Assembly (NCBI GenBank): GCA_024752435.1
Contig: CP103023.1
Location: 2,046,001-2,110,000, forward strand
Direction of reading: 5' to 3'
Length of the DNA stretch: 64,000 nucleotides
Source: Allantophomopsis cytisporea
Taxonomy: Eukaryota; Ascomycota; Leotiomycetes; Phacidiales; Phacidiaceae
Shown here one piece after another: positions 1 to 9,998 of this stretch (position 1 is its first letter; every line of letters begins with the position of its first letter). Position numbers and translations under genes: made by a program. The notes beneath the pieces were generated by a model that worked only from the letters and a program-made list of their open reading frames with translations, was not told the DNA's origin and ran no database searches.

Positions 1-1397
1 GAACACACAAAGGAGAGGAGGTCATCGAGGATACTTTTGCTGAAACTAGCACTGATTCAATGCCTGCTCCACGTAGACGAAGCATGTTGGATCCAAATGG
101 AAACCTAGGCGCAAGGTCTCGCGAGAACTCCCCAGGTGAACAAGTCGAGTTGTCGCAGGATATTGATAGCTACCACTCCCGCGATGATATTCGAAAACAG
201 ACAATGCCTAAGGATCCTATTAACAACAATAACCCAGCTACTACATCTGGTCAGAGAAAGAATTCTTCTCAAGCTAGTGATTTCGACTTCAATAAAGTCA
301 TTTCAAGCGTCAGACCGCCTAGTGTGTCACAGCCCGCACGCCGTGTCTCTGCTCCAGCTCCTGCCCAAAACCAAGGAGCACAGAAACAGGGACCCGGCGA
401 AGACCCTGAAATTGACAGACTACTTGAGGATGATGCAGCTCCTGATTCACCACCTTATTCTCCCTCTCAGTATGATGCTGATCCCAGTATTGTTTGGCGA
501 GGATCATTAAATATGAATTCTATTGCTCATTTCTCGGCAACTGCCAAGCATATAGCTGGAGCAAACCTGGGTCCTAAAGGCACCAACGTCGTCCCTTGGA
601 GTGAGCTCATGCCAAAGGATCTCAACATCGCCGGCCGCATCGATCAGGACAAGGCTAGTGAGTATCTTTGTGGTCTGAAATATAGCTCACCAACAGATGT
701 TGTTGTTGTTTCTCTCAGTCCCACAGGAGAGGCCGCACAGCAGGATTTCACTAGAGTCTTCGACTACTTCCTCAGCAAGAATCGATTTGGAGTCATTGGC
801 AATAAAGGCTTTGCCAATGTGCGCGATACATACCTGATTCCTGTCCCTGCTGGCACGGGAAATATTCCGGAGTTTATGCAAGCTTTAGAAGATTGCAACT
901 TCCCAGAAACACGTACTGAACCATCACTCCTGGTAGTATTTGTGGTCAGGAACGAACAAGCAGGTCCACCTTCAGCGGACTTGTCACGCACCTTCGATGG
1001 AATTGGCAGTCCATCTGCTCCATATGGCCATCCACAACGTCAAATGTCTACCGGTTCATATGCCCCAACAATGTCACCTATGGCACCACAAGGAGGTTTT
1101 GGTTCTCCCGCAACTCCCATGCCTCCTCAAAACCTGCCGGTCCACCCAAGTCCTGAAGAAGCAATTCGTGCTCGACGTGAACAACAAGCTCAAGGCGAGA
1201 GAGTAGCTGCTCAGATTCTTGGAGACCTTTTCCGCGCTCCGACTGTGCAGTTTCTCCTTCCTCAAGCTCACATCATGCACCCTAAGGAATGGCAGGTCAT
1301 TGCAGATATCTATAAACAAGAGCCAAAGACACAGACCGATCTTCAACAGCTTAGCTTGCTCTTGGAACAAAAGAACAACACCTCAGCTAAAACTTGA
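1..1397 (+). CDS. BYE1-like transcription elongation regulator, C-terminal part with SPOC domain (5' partial)
   Basis: The frame is open from base 3, the first full codon, to a stop at 1395-1397, so the gene begins before the window. The first ATG in the window (60) is internal. About 464 residues are visible. After a disordered Ser/Pro/Gln stretch comes a SPOC domain, beginning around DPSIVWRGSLNM and running through the VVVVSLSP and YLIPVPAGTGNIPEF segments to LLVVFVVRN. A proline/methionine-rich linker and a short C-terminal helix (EEAIRARREQQAQ...) follow. In the Bye1/PHF3/DIDO family the order is PHD finger, TFIIS-like central domain, SPOC; the protein binds RNA polymerase II and modulates elongation. 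The first two domains would lie upstream and cannot be seen, so the assignment rests on SPOC plus fungal context. Another SPOC protein (Spen type) is less likely because no RRMs are visible. Confidence 0.75.
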   Translation, partial: THKGEEVIEDTFAETSTDSMPAPRRRSMLDPNGNLGARSRENSPGEQVELSQDIDSYHSRDDIRKQTMPKDPINNNNPATTSGQRKNSSQASDFDFNKVISSVRPPSVSQPARRVSAPAPAQNQGAQKQGPGEDPEIDRLLEDDAAPDSPPYSPSQYDADPSIVWRGSLNMNSIAHFSATAKHIAGANLGPKGTNVVPWSELMPKDLNIAGRIDQDKASEYLCGLKYSSPTDVVVVSLSPTGEAAQQDFTRVFDYFLSKNRFGVIGNKGFANVRDTYLIPVPAGTGNIPEFMQALEDCNFPETRTEPSLLVVFVVRNEQAGPPSADLSRTFDGIGSPSAPYGHPQRQMSTGSYAPTMSPMAPQGGFGSPATPMPPQNLPVHPSPEEAIRARREQQAQGERVAAQILGDLFRAPTVQFLLPQAHIMHPKEWQVIADIYKQEPKTQTDLQQLSLLLEQKNNTSAKT

Positions 1398-1832
1398 GTT
1401 CTACCTCTAATGCCGTCATCTCCTCTTCGTTGTCTGTTTCTGTTTGTTCCCATTGCTTTTTTTTTGCCGAATTTTCACGATATCACTTCATGTCCACTAT
1501 GTTTTGAGTACAAATACCTCACTTTGCTGCATTGTCACGGTATGATGCTATGCATTCTCCTCTGCTAAAGCTTCTTACGATACCACACATGAATTCCATC
1601 TGACTTGGTGTGGGAGGTTCTTGGACAACCCCTAAATCATACCCAGTATTCACAAAACTTTCTGTTCACAACCATCACTGTACATATGTAGAACAAACAA
1701 ATTTTAAAATTGCAATTTTTCATAGTACTACTTTTGTTCCCGTGCTCATCGCTATCATAATGGTATCTGTTACCGCATCGTAATGTTGACTGCCAATACT
1801 CCATAATTATAATCCTCTAGGTTTCTTGCTGA
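1398..1832. other. Convergent 3' intergenic region
   Basis: A 435-bp stretch between two genes that end toward each other. It holds a run of nine T near 1458 and AT-rich sequence around 1690-1720, as expected of 3' UTRs. I see no coding sequence in it. Confidence 0.6.
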
Positions 1833-3077
1833 TTATGCCTTTTCTGCTGGCGTCTCCATCTCGTCTGCCCATGTTCCCTCCATTGGTTTTGTAAGGTCCA
1901 CGGGCTTCTCCGCCTTCTCAGTCTGTTCAACCCCTCCACCTGGCTTCTTGGTCGTAGGTAAAGCAGGGAAGTCCGCAGCAGCTGCGGGAGCATAAGCTGA
2001 AGCAGCTATACCACCACCCCTTGCGCCTCCCCTACTTCTACCCCCTCTTCCACCTCGTGCACCACCCCTTGATTCTCTGTACATATATTGATTTAAGTCA
2101 TCGTCGTCTTCAGGATTATTGTAACGACTGGCGGCCATGCCCCCACCTCTGCTACCCCCGACACCTCCATGTGCACCCCTCGTGTACTGCGAACTATTCC
2201 CACGACTCCTGTCCACAATGTCGGCCTCCTGCTTTTCACTGTCCCACTCTCTCACGCCCTGTGCGCGCATCTTGCGCTCGCGATTCTTCGCACGCTCCAT
2301 TTCCTGCTCCCTAGTAGCCTTACGCTCCTCAATGCGCTTAGCCTCAGCCTGCTTCTCCCGCTTTTGGTATGAGGCCTGATCAGCCTCTGCGCGGCGGTGA
2401 GACTCTGTCTTCTGAGCGTTCTTGAGCTTCATAGCCGCCAACTTAGCTTCCAGCTCTTCCTCAGTAAGTTTGGCCTTCTTTAACCCTCCCGTCGCCGAGC
2501 GGTCGCCACGCACGGAATTGGCATTTGACTGCGCAGGAACTGCTGAGCTTGCAGGCACCGCAGTCTGGCTCTCCACTTTAGTTGTCGCCTTGGGGGTGCC
2601 ATCAAGAACTTGCTGATCGGCTGTAGTCTGCTGTGCAGCAACTTCAGTCGAGGCCTCTTGAGCTGCTTGATTCGACTCCGCATTGTTGCTTGATCTCCTA
2701 GGATGCGGTTTGTTTCTCCCATCCTTTTGTTGTCGCGGCTGCTGCTTGCGCGGTGGAGGAACACTTTTCTCTTCCTGTCGACGGCCTTGGTTGAGCTGTT
2801 GCTGTGGTTGCTGTTGCTGTGGGAAACTGTGTTTAGGCTGCTGCGACTCTGGAACAACATATTCTTCAGCTGGAGGCTCGATCTCATCTCCAAAAAGATC
2901 ATCGTCGTCGCGACTCTGCGCAAAATTGTCTTCGTCCATTGGAAATATATAGTCGTCTTGCCACGACGTTTGGCCTTGCGCTGCTGCGAGTGATTTCTGG
3001 GGTTTGCGACGCCCAAGCTTGAGCGACATAGTGGCTGGTCCGTGCCTGGCGGGTCCAACGTTCGCGAGCAGCACCAT
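1833..3077 (-). CDS. RG-rich, coiled-coil low-complexity protein (putative RNA/ribosome-associated)
   Basis: Single-exon frame of 414 residues. An alternative start at Met17 (MSLKLGRRKPQ) gives 398. From the N-terminus: a basic stretch, an acidic patch (DDDDLFGDEIEPP), a Gln-rich segment, a long charged alpha-helical region from about residue 205 to 285 rich in KAK/EAEAK and RE repeats, then RGG clusters (GGSRGGG, GGARGGRGGRSRGG), and a tail with DFPALPTTKK and GTWADEM. RGG boxes and WADE-type motifs are common in translation and mRNA-binding proteins such as eIF4B and Stm1/SERBP1-like proteins, so an RNA- or ribosome-associated role is my inference. I do not recognise the family with certainty. 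The protein ends 435 bp from the convergent BYE1-like gene and its start is preceded by 876 bp of promoter. Composition is biased but the frame is long and clearly coding. Confidence 0.7.
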   Translation of the reverse strand: MVLLANVGPARHGPATMSLKLGRRKPQKSLAAAQGQTSWQDDYIFPMDEDNFAQSRDDDDLFGDEIEPPAEEYVVPESQQPKHSFPQQQQPQQQLNQGRRQEEKSVPPPRKQQPRQQKDGRNKPHPRRSSNNAESNQAAQEASTEVAAQQTTADQQVLDGTPKATTKVESQTAVPASSAVPAQSNANSVRGDRSATGGLKKAKLTEEELEAKLAAMKLKNAQKTESHRRAEADQASYQKREKQAEAKRIEERKATREQEMERAKNRERKMRAQGVREWDSEKQEADIVDRSRGNSSQYTRGAHGGVGGSRGGGMAASRYNNPEDDDDLNQYMYRESRGGARGGRGGRSRGGARGGGIAASAYAPAAAADFPALPTTKKPGGGVEQTEKAEKPVDLTKPMEGTWADEMETPAEKA

Positions 3078-3819
3078 CTTTGTGGCCTTAGATGTGGGTG
3101 CTGAGGTAGCAGTAACTACTGGGTATTATCATTCGTGAAGAAGGATCAAGGAGATAGAGATGACGATGGATTCGAGGCGTGAGAAACAATGATACAAAGG
3201 GCAAAGGTCTTTTCTGCTCGATTTTACTTCCGCCTGAGAAGGTGGAAAGGAAAAGTCGCACCTTGATTACTCGATTTATGTCGTTTCTGCTCGCTTTTCT
3301 CAGGACGCTGCAAAGATGTTTAGGTTACTCTTGTTTTGGATCAAAGCCAATATAACCAAGGCTGTAGGACTGTTGACACAAGACATGAAATTCTTCACAA
3401 GTCACATTCCGGAGTCACACAGCCAACGAATTTTTTTCATTTATTGAATGGAAGGTCACTATCGGCGAAACTGTCTAAGAAAACACTCTTCATGTGCACC
3501 CGTCAATAGACTTCCACTTAGCTACGCTCCACCATACCAGCTGTTTTTCAATAGGTAATATGAAACGTCGTTGACTGGACAGTCACCAGAATCGCAACCC
3601 GCAAATCCGTGGATCATCATCGCATGACTTGAGAAGGAAAAAGATTTGTACTCCATGAGAACTTTTCGAAATGAGCACAATGATTCAGTGTCTCATGACA
3701 TCATAGGAGACTTGGCCGTATATCAACTGTCATAGTGATCGTCGTGAACAGGGTATTATCAATAGAACAAAATGAGAAACCACAAAAGTAGAAAGAAAGT
3801 TGTAAACTAGAGGAATATG
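3078..3819. other. Intergenic region upstream of the RG-rich gene
   Basis: About 740 bp between two minus-strand genes. It should hold the promoter of the RG-rich protein gene and the 3' UTR of the RRM gene. No coding potential or clear element was recognised. Confidence 0.5.
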
Positions 3820-3906
3820 TTATGCCTCCAGCTCATTGATGCTCTTCCAAACAAATTCAGCTGTGCCAGAAAGAATGAACTGCCAACGAACATGGTCTGA
3901 AGGAGC
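3820..3906 (-). other. Coding-like segment beyond the stop of the RRM gene
   Basis: Twenty-eight codons plus stop read on the minus strand as APSDHVRWQFILSGTAEF followed by VWKSINELEA. The segment looks like a natural C-terminus. An intron-like interval of 47 nt (3957 down to 3911) starts GTAAGA and ends TTCAG, and is followed at once by GTAAGC. Splicing it keeps this frame but still creates GAG TAA just before the segment. A different, non-consensus donor (for example GTCTTG near 3968, joined to CAG at 3880) would connect it in frame. Confidence 0.45.
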
Positions 3907-3953
3907 TTACCTGAACATCCAAAACAAGGATGCACAGGTAAGGATCATTGTTC

Positions 3954-6900
3954 TTACTCTGGCAAGACTCTGCGCAGAAGAGTTTCAACAACGTTCCACT
4001 CGATCTTAGCGATCGCACCCATAGTCATATCCTGGACATTTGGTGGATAGCTGAAAAAGACAGGACCAAAGATATTGAGACATTCCTCTTCATCACCACG
4101 AGCAGCCTGCTCGGCAAGGGAAAGAGACTGTCGGGGTTCATCCTGAGCTTCACGAATGAGAGCCTGGAAGTACTAAGATAGATTAACAGCTGTATAATAG
4201 CAGAAGAGTGACATTGCTTACCATGATAGTGTCAAACTCGGCACCTCTCTTTGGGCCGATGGTTTGGAATAACCAGTGCTCAGCATAAGGTGCAAGCTGG
4301 TGTTGAAATTCAGTAAAGCCGGCTTGGAGTCGAATCTCCGCCTTCTGTGCCTGCGTGAAGCCAGCACACTTCAAGCTTGCCATGAGAACACGTTTAAGCA
4401 GCTGCATGTTCAAAGTCAAGGGTTGGCTGTTGGTTTGAACTCGCTGATACAACAAAGCAACAAGCTTGACTGTCGTGTCATAGATTTGAGTGCGTTGCTT
4501 AAGAGTGATGTGATCAACCATGTACCAAGGGAACTTGTACAATGTAGAAATGAGACACTCGAATGGGCGCTGAGGGCACTCCTTTGAGAATGGAGACTGT
4601 CTCAATTGATTAGCATTGCGATTGAGAAGCCAAAATTTTCAACTTACACGCTGTGGAGTTTCAACATGCTTGACCAACATAACCATCTCCTCACTAATCA
4701 TAAAACCCTTGAAACCAGAATTATATTTCTCACCAGGCTCAACGGGGTATATTTCCGGGCGAGCGCCATTCCAACGGACGTTACGGGCCTTAGGGAAGAG
4801 CTCCTTCATGAGATATGCCTGACTGACAACCTCAAGCTCAACATGACGCTGGCCAAGACGACCACCTCTGCCACCAGCACGATTTAAAGCATAACGGTCG
4901 ACTGCATTTATGGCTTGATCATCATTAACAAACTCAACAAAGGCATCCATTGTCTTGCTGGTGACGCGCTCCATGACTATGTGGACGGGCTCATACTCAA
5001 ATTCGCTGGCGATCTTTGCGTTGCGGCCAAGGAATGCTAGGACTTCTGCGCGAGTGACGGAATATGGGATCTATCAAGATTGTGTTAGAAAACAAAGAAG
5101 GATAAGGTCGGTAAGTATGTATGTATGCTTACGTTTGAAATTCGAACAACACCATATGTAGCAGGCCCAGCCTGACGACCAGTCTCACAGAATGGGAAGT
5201 TTGTACGGTTGAAGGCGACATCAACTTTTGGAGGACCATTGATTGTCAAAAGACGCAACTGTTTGCTAACATTGGAAATATCTTCACCATAGGGAACAAG
5301 CAGGCCATTCGATGGAGGAGCAACCACAAAGGGGTCTGGGTTGACTCGTGGTGCGGTAGTGAAAGGATCATACTCATTGAGTCTAGCCAAAACGCCAGAA
5401 GCTGGTGGATCCAAATGGCTTTGGCCGGTGACTGGAGAACCAAAGACGGTAGGAAGATTGAATGCTGGTGGTGGTTTCTTGGTGGCAGAAGCAGCACCTC
5501 TCAAAGACGCAACTGAGTCACCACGGCGACGGAGGCCTGGGGTACTCTGTGGCTGCTTCTGTTTTCCAAAATTGTGAGGAACGGTCTGGGGAGCATTAGG
5601 CGGATTAGTTGATGGAGATTCAAGTGGAGTAGGAGAACGTCCCACTTCACCGGCAACCTTAGATGCAGATGCCGGCTGTGTCTTTGTGTTGTACTTCTGG
5701 ACGTTACGAACCTTTCGACTGGACGCGATATAAGCTTCATTCTTATCCTGATTTTGTTGCATGTCGGAGTAAGTATCCGATCTTGATGCGTAGCTTCCAT
5801 TGTGGCCGCTGACCGATTGGCGTCGGCTGCTTGAAACACTGTCTCTGTGATAGACTGTACCAAGTGACTGGCGTCGGCTGCTTGAAGTACTGTCCTGATG
5901 GTTGGTTGTACCGGATGACTGTGGATGATAAGTGTCATTGCTCGTATAGCTGTCTACTGAGTGGCGACCGCTACCTCTATCTGAATAGGTAGCCGTGGCT
6001 TCCTGCAATCTCTTTTGGTACATATGATTCTGGACCATTTGGTTGTACAATGGATGCGTAGCATTGATGCCAGAATGGTTCAAGCTGTTACCATAGCCGT
6101 TAATTTCATAACCAACGTTGGTAACCTGTCCAGCAGCAGTGGCATAGGCATTATTGATGCTTCTGCTGTCTGTGCTGTAACCACCATTGCTAAGGTGAAT
6201 GTTGTTGGCATTCATCTTTCCATCTACCATTCCATTGATTTTATCAGGATGAAACCTATTTCCAAGGTGAACGTGGCCATCTCGATGACCTGGAGGTGTA
6301 TGCTGTCCCGGATTCATATGAACTTGCGCATAGGCGTTTCCCCAGCCAGCAGATAATTGGCTCTGAGCATAGGAAGACTGCGGCTCGCCATGATTGTTCC
6401 ATGCAGGTGATCCTTCATACTCGGAGGTTCCTGGTTGATACAGAGGATTTGCAGTACGGTTGCTTTGCACCTTTGGACCCGTAAGTGGGTTTGGGATGGG
6501 CTGGGCTCCACCTTGTGGCTGGATAACCGGAGAGGAAAAGTTTTGAGTTGGAGTCTCTCCAGCCGGCATATAATAGGGCAACGGTACCTGAGAAGCAAAT
6601 GAATTATTGCTATCCTGAGAATTGGTCGAAGGTTGGAATGAGCTGTTGGCATATAAAGCACCTTGCTGCCAATTCTGCTGACCTGCGTTGATAGGCATTC
6701 CACGTGACATATTTGAAGCTCCTTGGTGCATCTGACTAAAGCAGTGATATGGAGAGGGTGTGAAGCAAGTGTTCTGGGAGCCTGGCCGATGCATAGGAGA
6801 GTAAGTTGGAATTGGTGAAGTTCCAAGAGGGCCAGAACCTCCAGGTGGTATCTTGTGAGATGTCTGACTTGAAAATTGAGCGCCAGTGACACGAAGTTCA

Positions 6901-7942
6901 GAAGAATCCAGATTATTTGAATTTCGGAATGAAACCTGCTTATTGGTGGCTCCGACTATACGGCCAAAAGCTCCACCGTGTGGAGAGCTGAAAGACATCG
7001 TATTTTGCTGGAAGCCGTTGGCATTCTGAGTAACATAAGGAAGCAAGTTCTGAAATGATCTAGTAAGGTTTTCAGGAGTAGCAAAACCGTTGATGTCCTG
7101 AACATTCTAAGCACAATTGTTAGCTTTCTATTGTTGACGAGGACAATTCGAAATCTGTGCAATTGAGTATATTGCAAGAGGTGGGCTCAATAAAGGCCAA
7201 TCATCAAGCACAGTAAAAGAAAGACTTGAGCACTTACAACTCCACAAACTCCGCAGTATGCGGATAGATTTGGCTTAACATTGAGAGATTTGATGCAAGC
7301 AGCGCAAATCTTATGTGTGCAAGGAATGATGAAGTAAGAAGGGAAGTAAAGACAAGAAGTACAAGCACTTCCACCCAATTTAAGGCGGCCGTCCGAGAAG
7401 ACGTTCATGCCGGAAGGATCAAACTCTGGAGCTGAAGCAGAAAGCTTGCTTTTTCCACTACCGTCAACAACTATTGTTGGAGCAGTTTGAAGTTTATCAG
7501 CTCGAAAATCAGAACAAGCGGCTGAGTTGGTTGGAGAGATTGGAGACAAACAAGGTTGTAAGCCAGATCCGGAGCCAGAGGTAGGTTCTTCTACGAAAGG
7601 TCAGTGACAAATAATGGAAAGTGAGAATTTAGTATGAAACTTACGGTTTGCTGCGTGTGTTTTGGACTCACACTGAACTATATCACGGTTTGCTGTATTG
7701 TCCATGGAACCGCCAGAACTAGTCAAGCTATTCTTTGGCGAGTACAAAGGGGCTGGATTGGGACACATACCGTATGAAGCCCAACCAGAAGAGCTCAGCG
7801 CAAGGCGTTGATCAATATCAGCGATCAATCGTTGTGGCCGTGGGGAAAAGGTTGGCAGCGCCTCCGTGGTGGCAGTTATCTTCACGCCCCCATCAGTCTT
7901 CTCGCCCGCCGACATGGCGAACACTGGAAATGGTTCGTTCAT
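3954..7942 (-). CDS. Large RING-like and RRM-containing RNA-binding protein
   Basis: Six exons fit: 7942-7645, 7590-7238, 7106-5133, 5070-4648, 4596-4222, 4172-3954. All introns are GT-AG and phases add to 1213 residues. Residues 176-215 form a RING-like cysteine cluster (CTSC, then CTHKICAAC, then CGVC). A long Ser/Asn/Gln-rich disordered region follows to about 860. An RRM begins near 870: RNP2-like VVRISNIPYSVT spans an intron, and DAFVEF is RNP1-like, resembling hnRNP F/H quasi-RRMs. A conserved-looking helical C-terminal region follows (SPFSKECPQRPFECL to LLRRVLPE). The RRM implies post-transcriptional gene control; the RING-like cluster could bind zinc or act in ubiquitin transfer, which is unproven. 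Start Met1 was chosen as the first ATG; Met10 is an alternative. The 3' end is uncertain because a coding-like segment follows the stop (see 3820-3906). Confidence 0.75.
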
Positions 7943-8838
7943 TTAGACTCTGTCAAGAGGCGTTGCTATCCCAGAAATATAGATGCGTGAGACAGCCTCA
8001 ATGGCTGGCGTGGGATCTCGACGAGATAAACCAGACTTTTCGGAACATATGGCGTATTCGCCTCAAAGCAAGTGCTAGGCTTTCCAGCAAGTGATGATAT
8101 TTGTCGGTCTGACAGTATTGCAATGAGAAGTTGTGTACTTCTGGTATGAGCAAAGGGGGAGAAGTGAACGAGAGATAAAGTAAATAAGGTGGAAAGTCAG
8201 AGTACGGAGAGTAAAAACTGACAGTCAAGATGAGTACACAAGACACACCAAGTACTAGCGCGATCTGTATGTGCTTCGTGTCTCGTTATAACATAACAAG
8301 CTCTGAGCTCTGGGCCCCTAGATATCGATATACCAGAACACTTCTGCAGTATAATGGGTCCATTCAGAACGCCCCAGAAGAGCACTCGGATTTTATCAAC
8401 CACGAACCTGTTTCTGAATTCAACTTCCTTTTACTGATTATGACCTATATAAACGGGTCCTATCTTCCAATCCACCCGCTGCCTTTCCTTGTCAATCATA
8501 GATTTCGGACTCCATTAACACGGATTTGGATCAATGTAGGTCTACCAAGTTACTACATCACACTTTACGAAAGCCGTTTGTGGGACCAAGACACATCAAT
8601 TCATGTCTCCAGGTGTTATAATCCAGGTAACGGGCTTATTATAGAACTTTCAGATTATCAAGTCTTGCTGCGAAAAATCAGAACTTTCATCAAGATCACA
8701 AAGCGGAAGGGTGCTCTTGAATATTTCAATTTCAATTTCCTGCTCCACAACGCCAGGTCAGATGGCCATCCGCCTTTACAATGCTGGATATATCCGTCAA
8801 GCTTCCGCTGATACCGCAACATATTACATAGTGGTTGC
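7943..8838. other. Intergenic region between RRM gene and ARPC4
   Basis: About 900 bp that should hold the promoter of the RRM gene and the 3' UTR of ARPC4. A plus-strand open frame of 193 codons (8230-8811) lies here. Its translation shows no recognisable domain and it overlaps the region expected to be ARPC4 3' UTR, so I do not call it a gene. Confidence 0.4.
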
Positions 8839-9577
8839 CTAATCGAACTATAATGCAAAGTAAGCTTTGGTCGTATTTCATCAACGTGCAATTAAACGAA
8901 GTACTTACAGGTGTCAAGAAAGACTCCGCGACGAATCTTGCTCGTGCGTTCAACTGTGATACCACTTAGTATACCAATAGGTGTGGATCGAGTTTCGACT
9001 TACAAATAACTTCATTTCTGAAATTTCCTTGTCCACTTCCTCCATAAATTGAATGATGAAGTCCACAAGTTTGTGCTTTAGCATTTCCTCGGTGTGGAAG
9101 TTGGTGATCAGGAATGAAATATCGTAACCCTTATCGTACTATCAGCACCCCTATTGATTCATGTAAACTGTAAACCTACCTTGATCGGCTTTCGTCTCAA
9201 GATGAAGAACGCCTCTGCTCTTTGGGTCAAAAATCTAGTGAATTTATGGACCAAAATGTGCTCGATTTCATCCGCCTGTTTGATCTTGATGCTGACGCGA
9301 ACACTGTTTATGCTGGGCTCTATAAGGACTCGTTCGTTCTCATTTCGGGAAATCGTCAATGGATTTAACAAAACTTCTGGGGAAGTCTGGGCCTCAATCT
9401 CTGGAACATTGTGTCTTTCGGAGGTTTGGGAAGCGAAGTTCGACAGGCACAAGGAGGCAGTCAAGGAGGATCGTACACATTGGAGGTAGGGTCGGAGTGA
9501 TTGCGACTAGAAGTTGTTAATATTAGGACCACTTCCTGGAGCCTGGAATGAAGCTGTTTGGACTTCCTACATACCAT
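8839..9577 (-). CDS. ARC19: Arp2/3 complex subunit 4 (ARPC4, p20)
   Basis: Five exons: 9577-9575, 9506-9180, 9129-9004, 8953-8909, 8847-8839, giving 169 residues against 168 in animals. The sequence follows ARPC4 almost throughout: [114 protein letters not shown]. With ARPC2 this subunit forms the core of the Arp2/3 complex, which nucleates branched actin filaments at endocytic patches and hyphal tips. The first exon is only the ATG, followed directly by GTATGT, and the last holds two residues and the stop. All introns are 50-68 bp. The gene is divergent from UBP6 with 421 bp between starts. Confidence 0.95.
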
Positions 9578-9998
9578 GTTGGTCACGACTCCCTACGAGA
9601 AAGAGTGCTGTGCTATGCAAGTCGAAAGGAGTGAGCTCTTGTGAACGACGTAGTGGGGTCCACGTTGCCGTCCGGGGGAGCTTGACGTTCGGCATCGGTG
9701 CTTAGATAAGCCGCCGCTAAACCAATCAAGCTCCGCCCGCAGCTTGACGTTCATCTGGTCTTCAAACCTTACACATTAGAGTGCCACTCCATTCCTCTAG
9801 ATACTTCTCCATTTGCTCCCACAAGTCGAAGGCACCTTGCAAGCTTATTTCGTGTTCTTTTCTCATATCAAACGGTCCACCTAGTGACAAACTACGCCTT
9901 CGGAGGCAGCAGCTGTTTGCGCGTCACTGTGTATATATACATTTGTCAACTCCACTAAAGGTGTAAATTCAGACGACAAATAAAGAACAGCAGCAGCC
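9578..9998. promoter_or_regulatory. Bidirectional promoter ARPC4 / UBP6
   Basis: This 421-bp interval separates two divergent start codons. It holds a CCAAT box at 9722-9726 and two perfect copies of AGCTTGACGTTC, at 9679-9690 and 9741-9752. The repeat contains a TGACGT core resembling CRE/ATF-type bZIP sites. Binding is inferred only from the motif. Confidence 0.55.
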
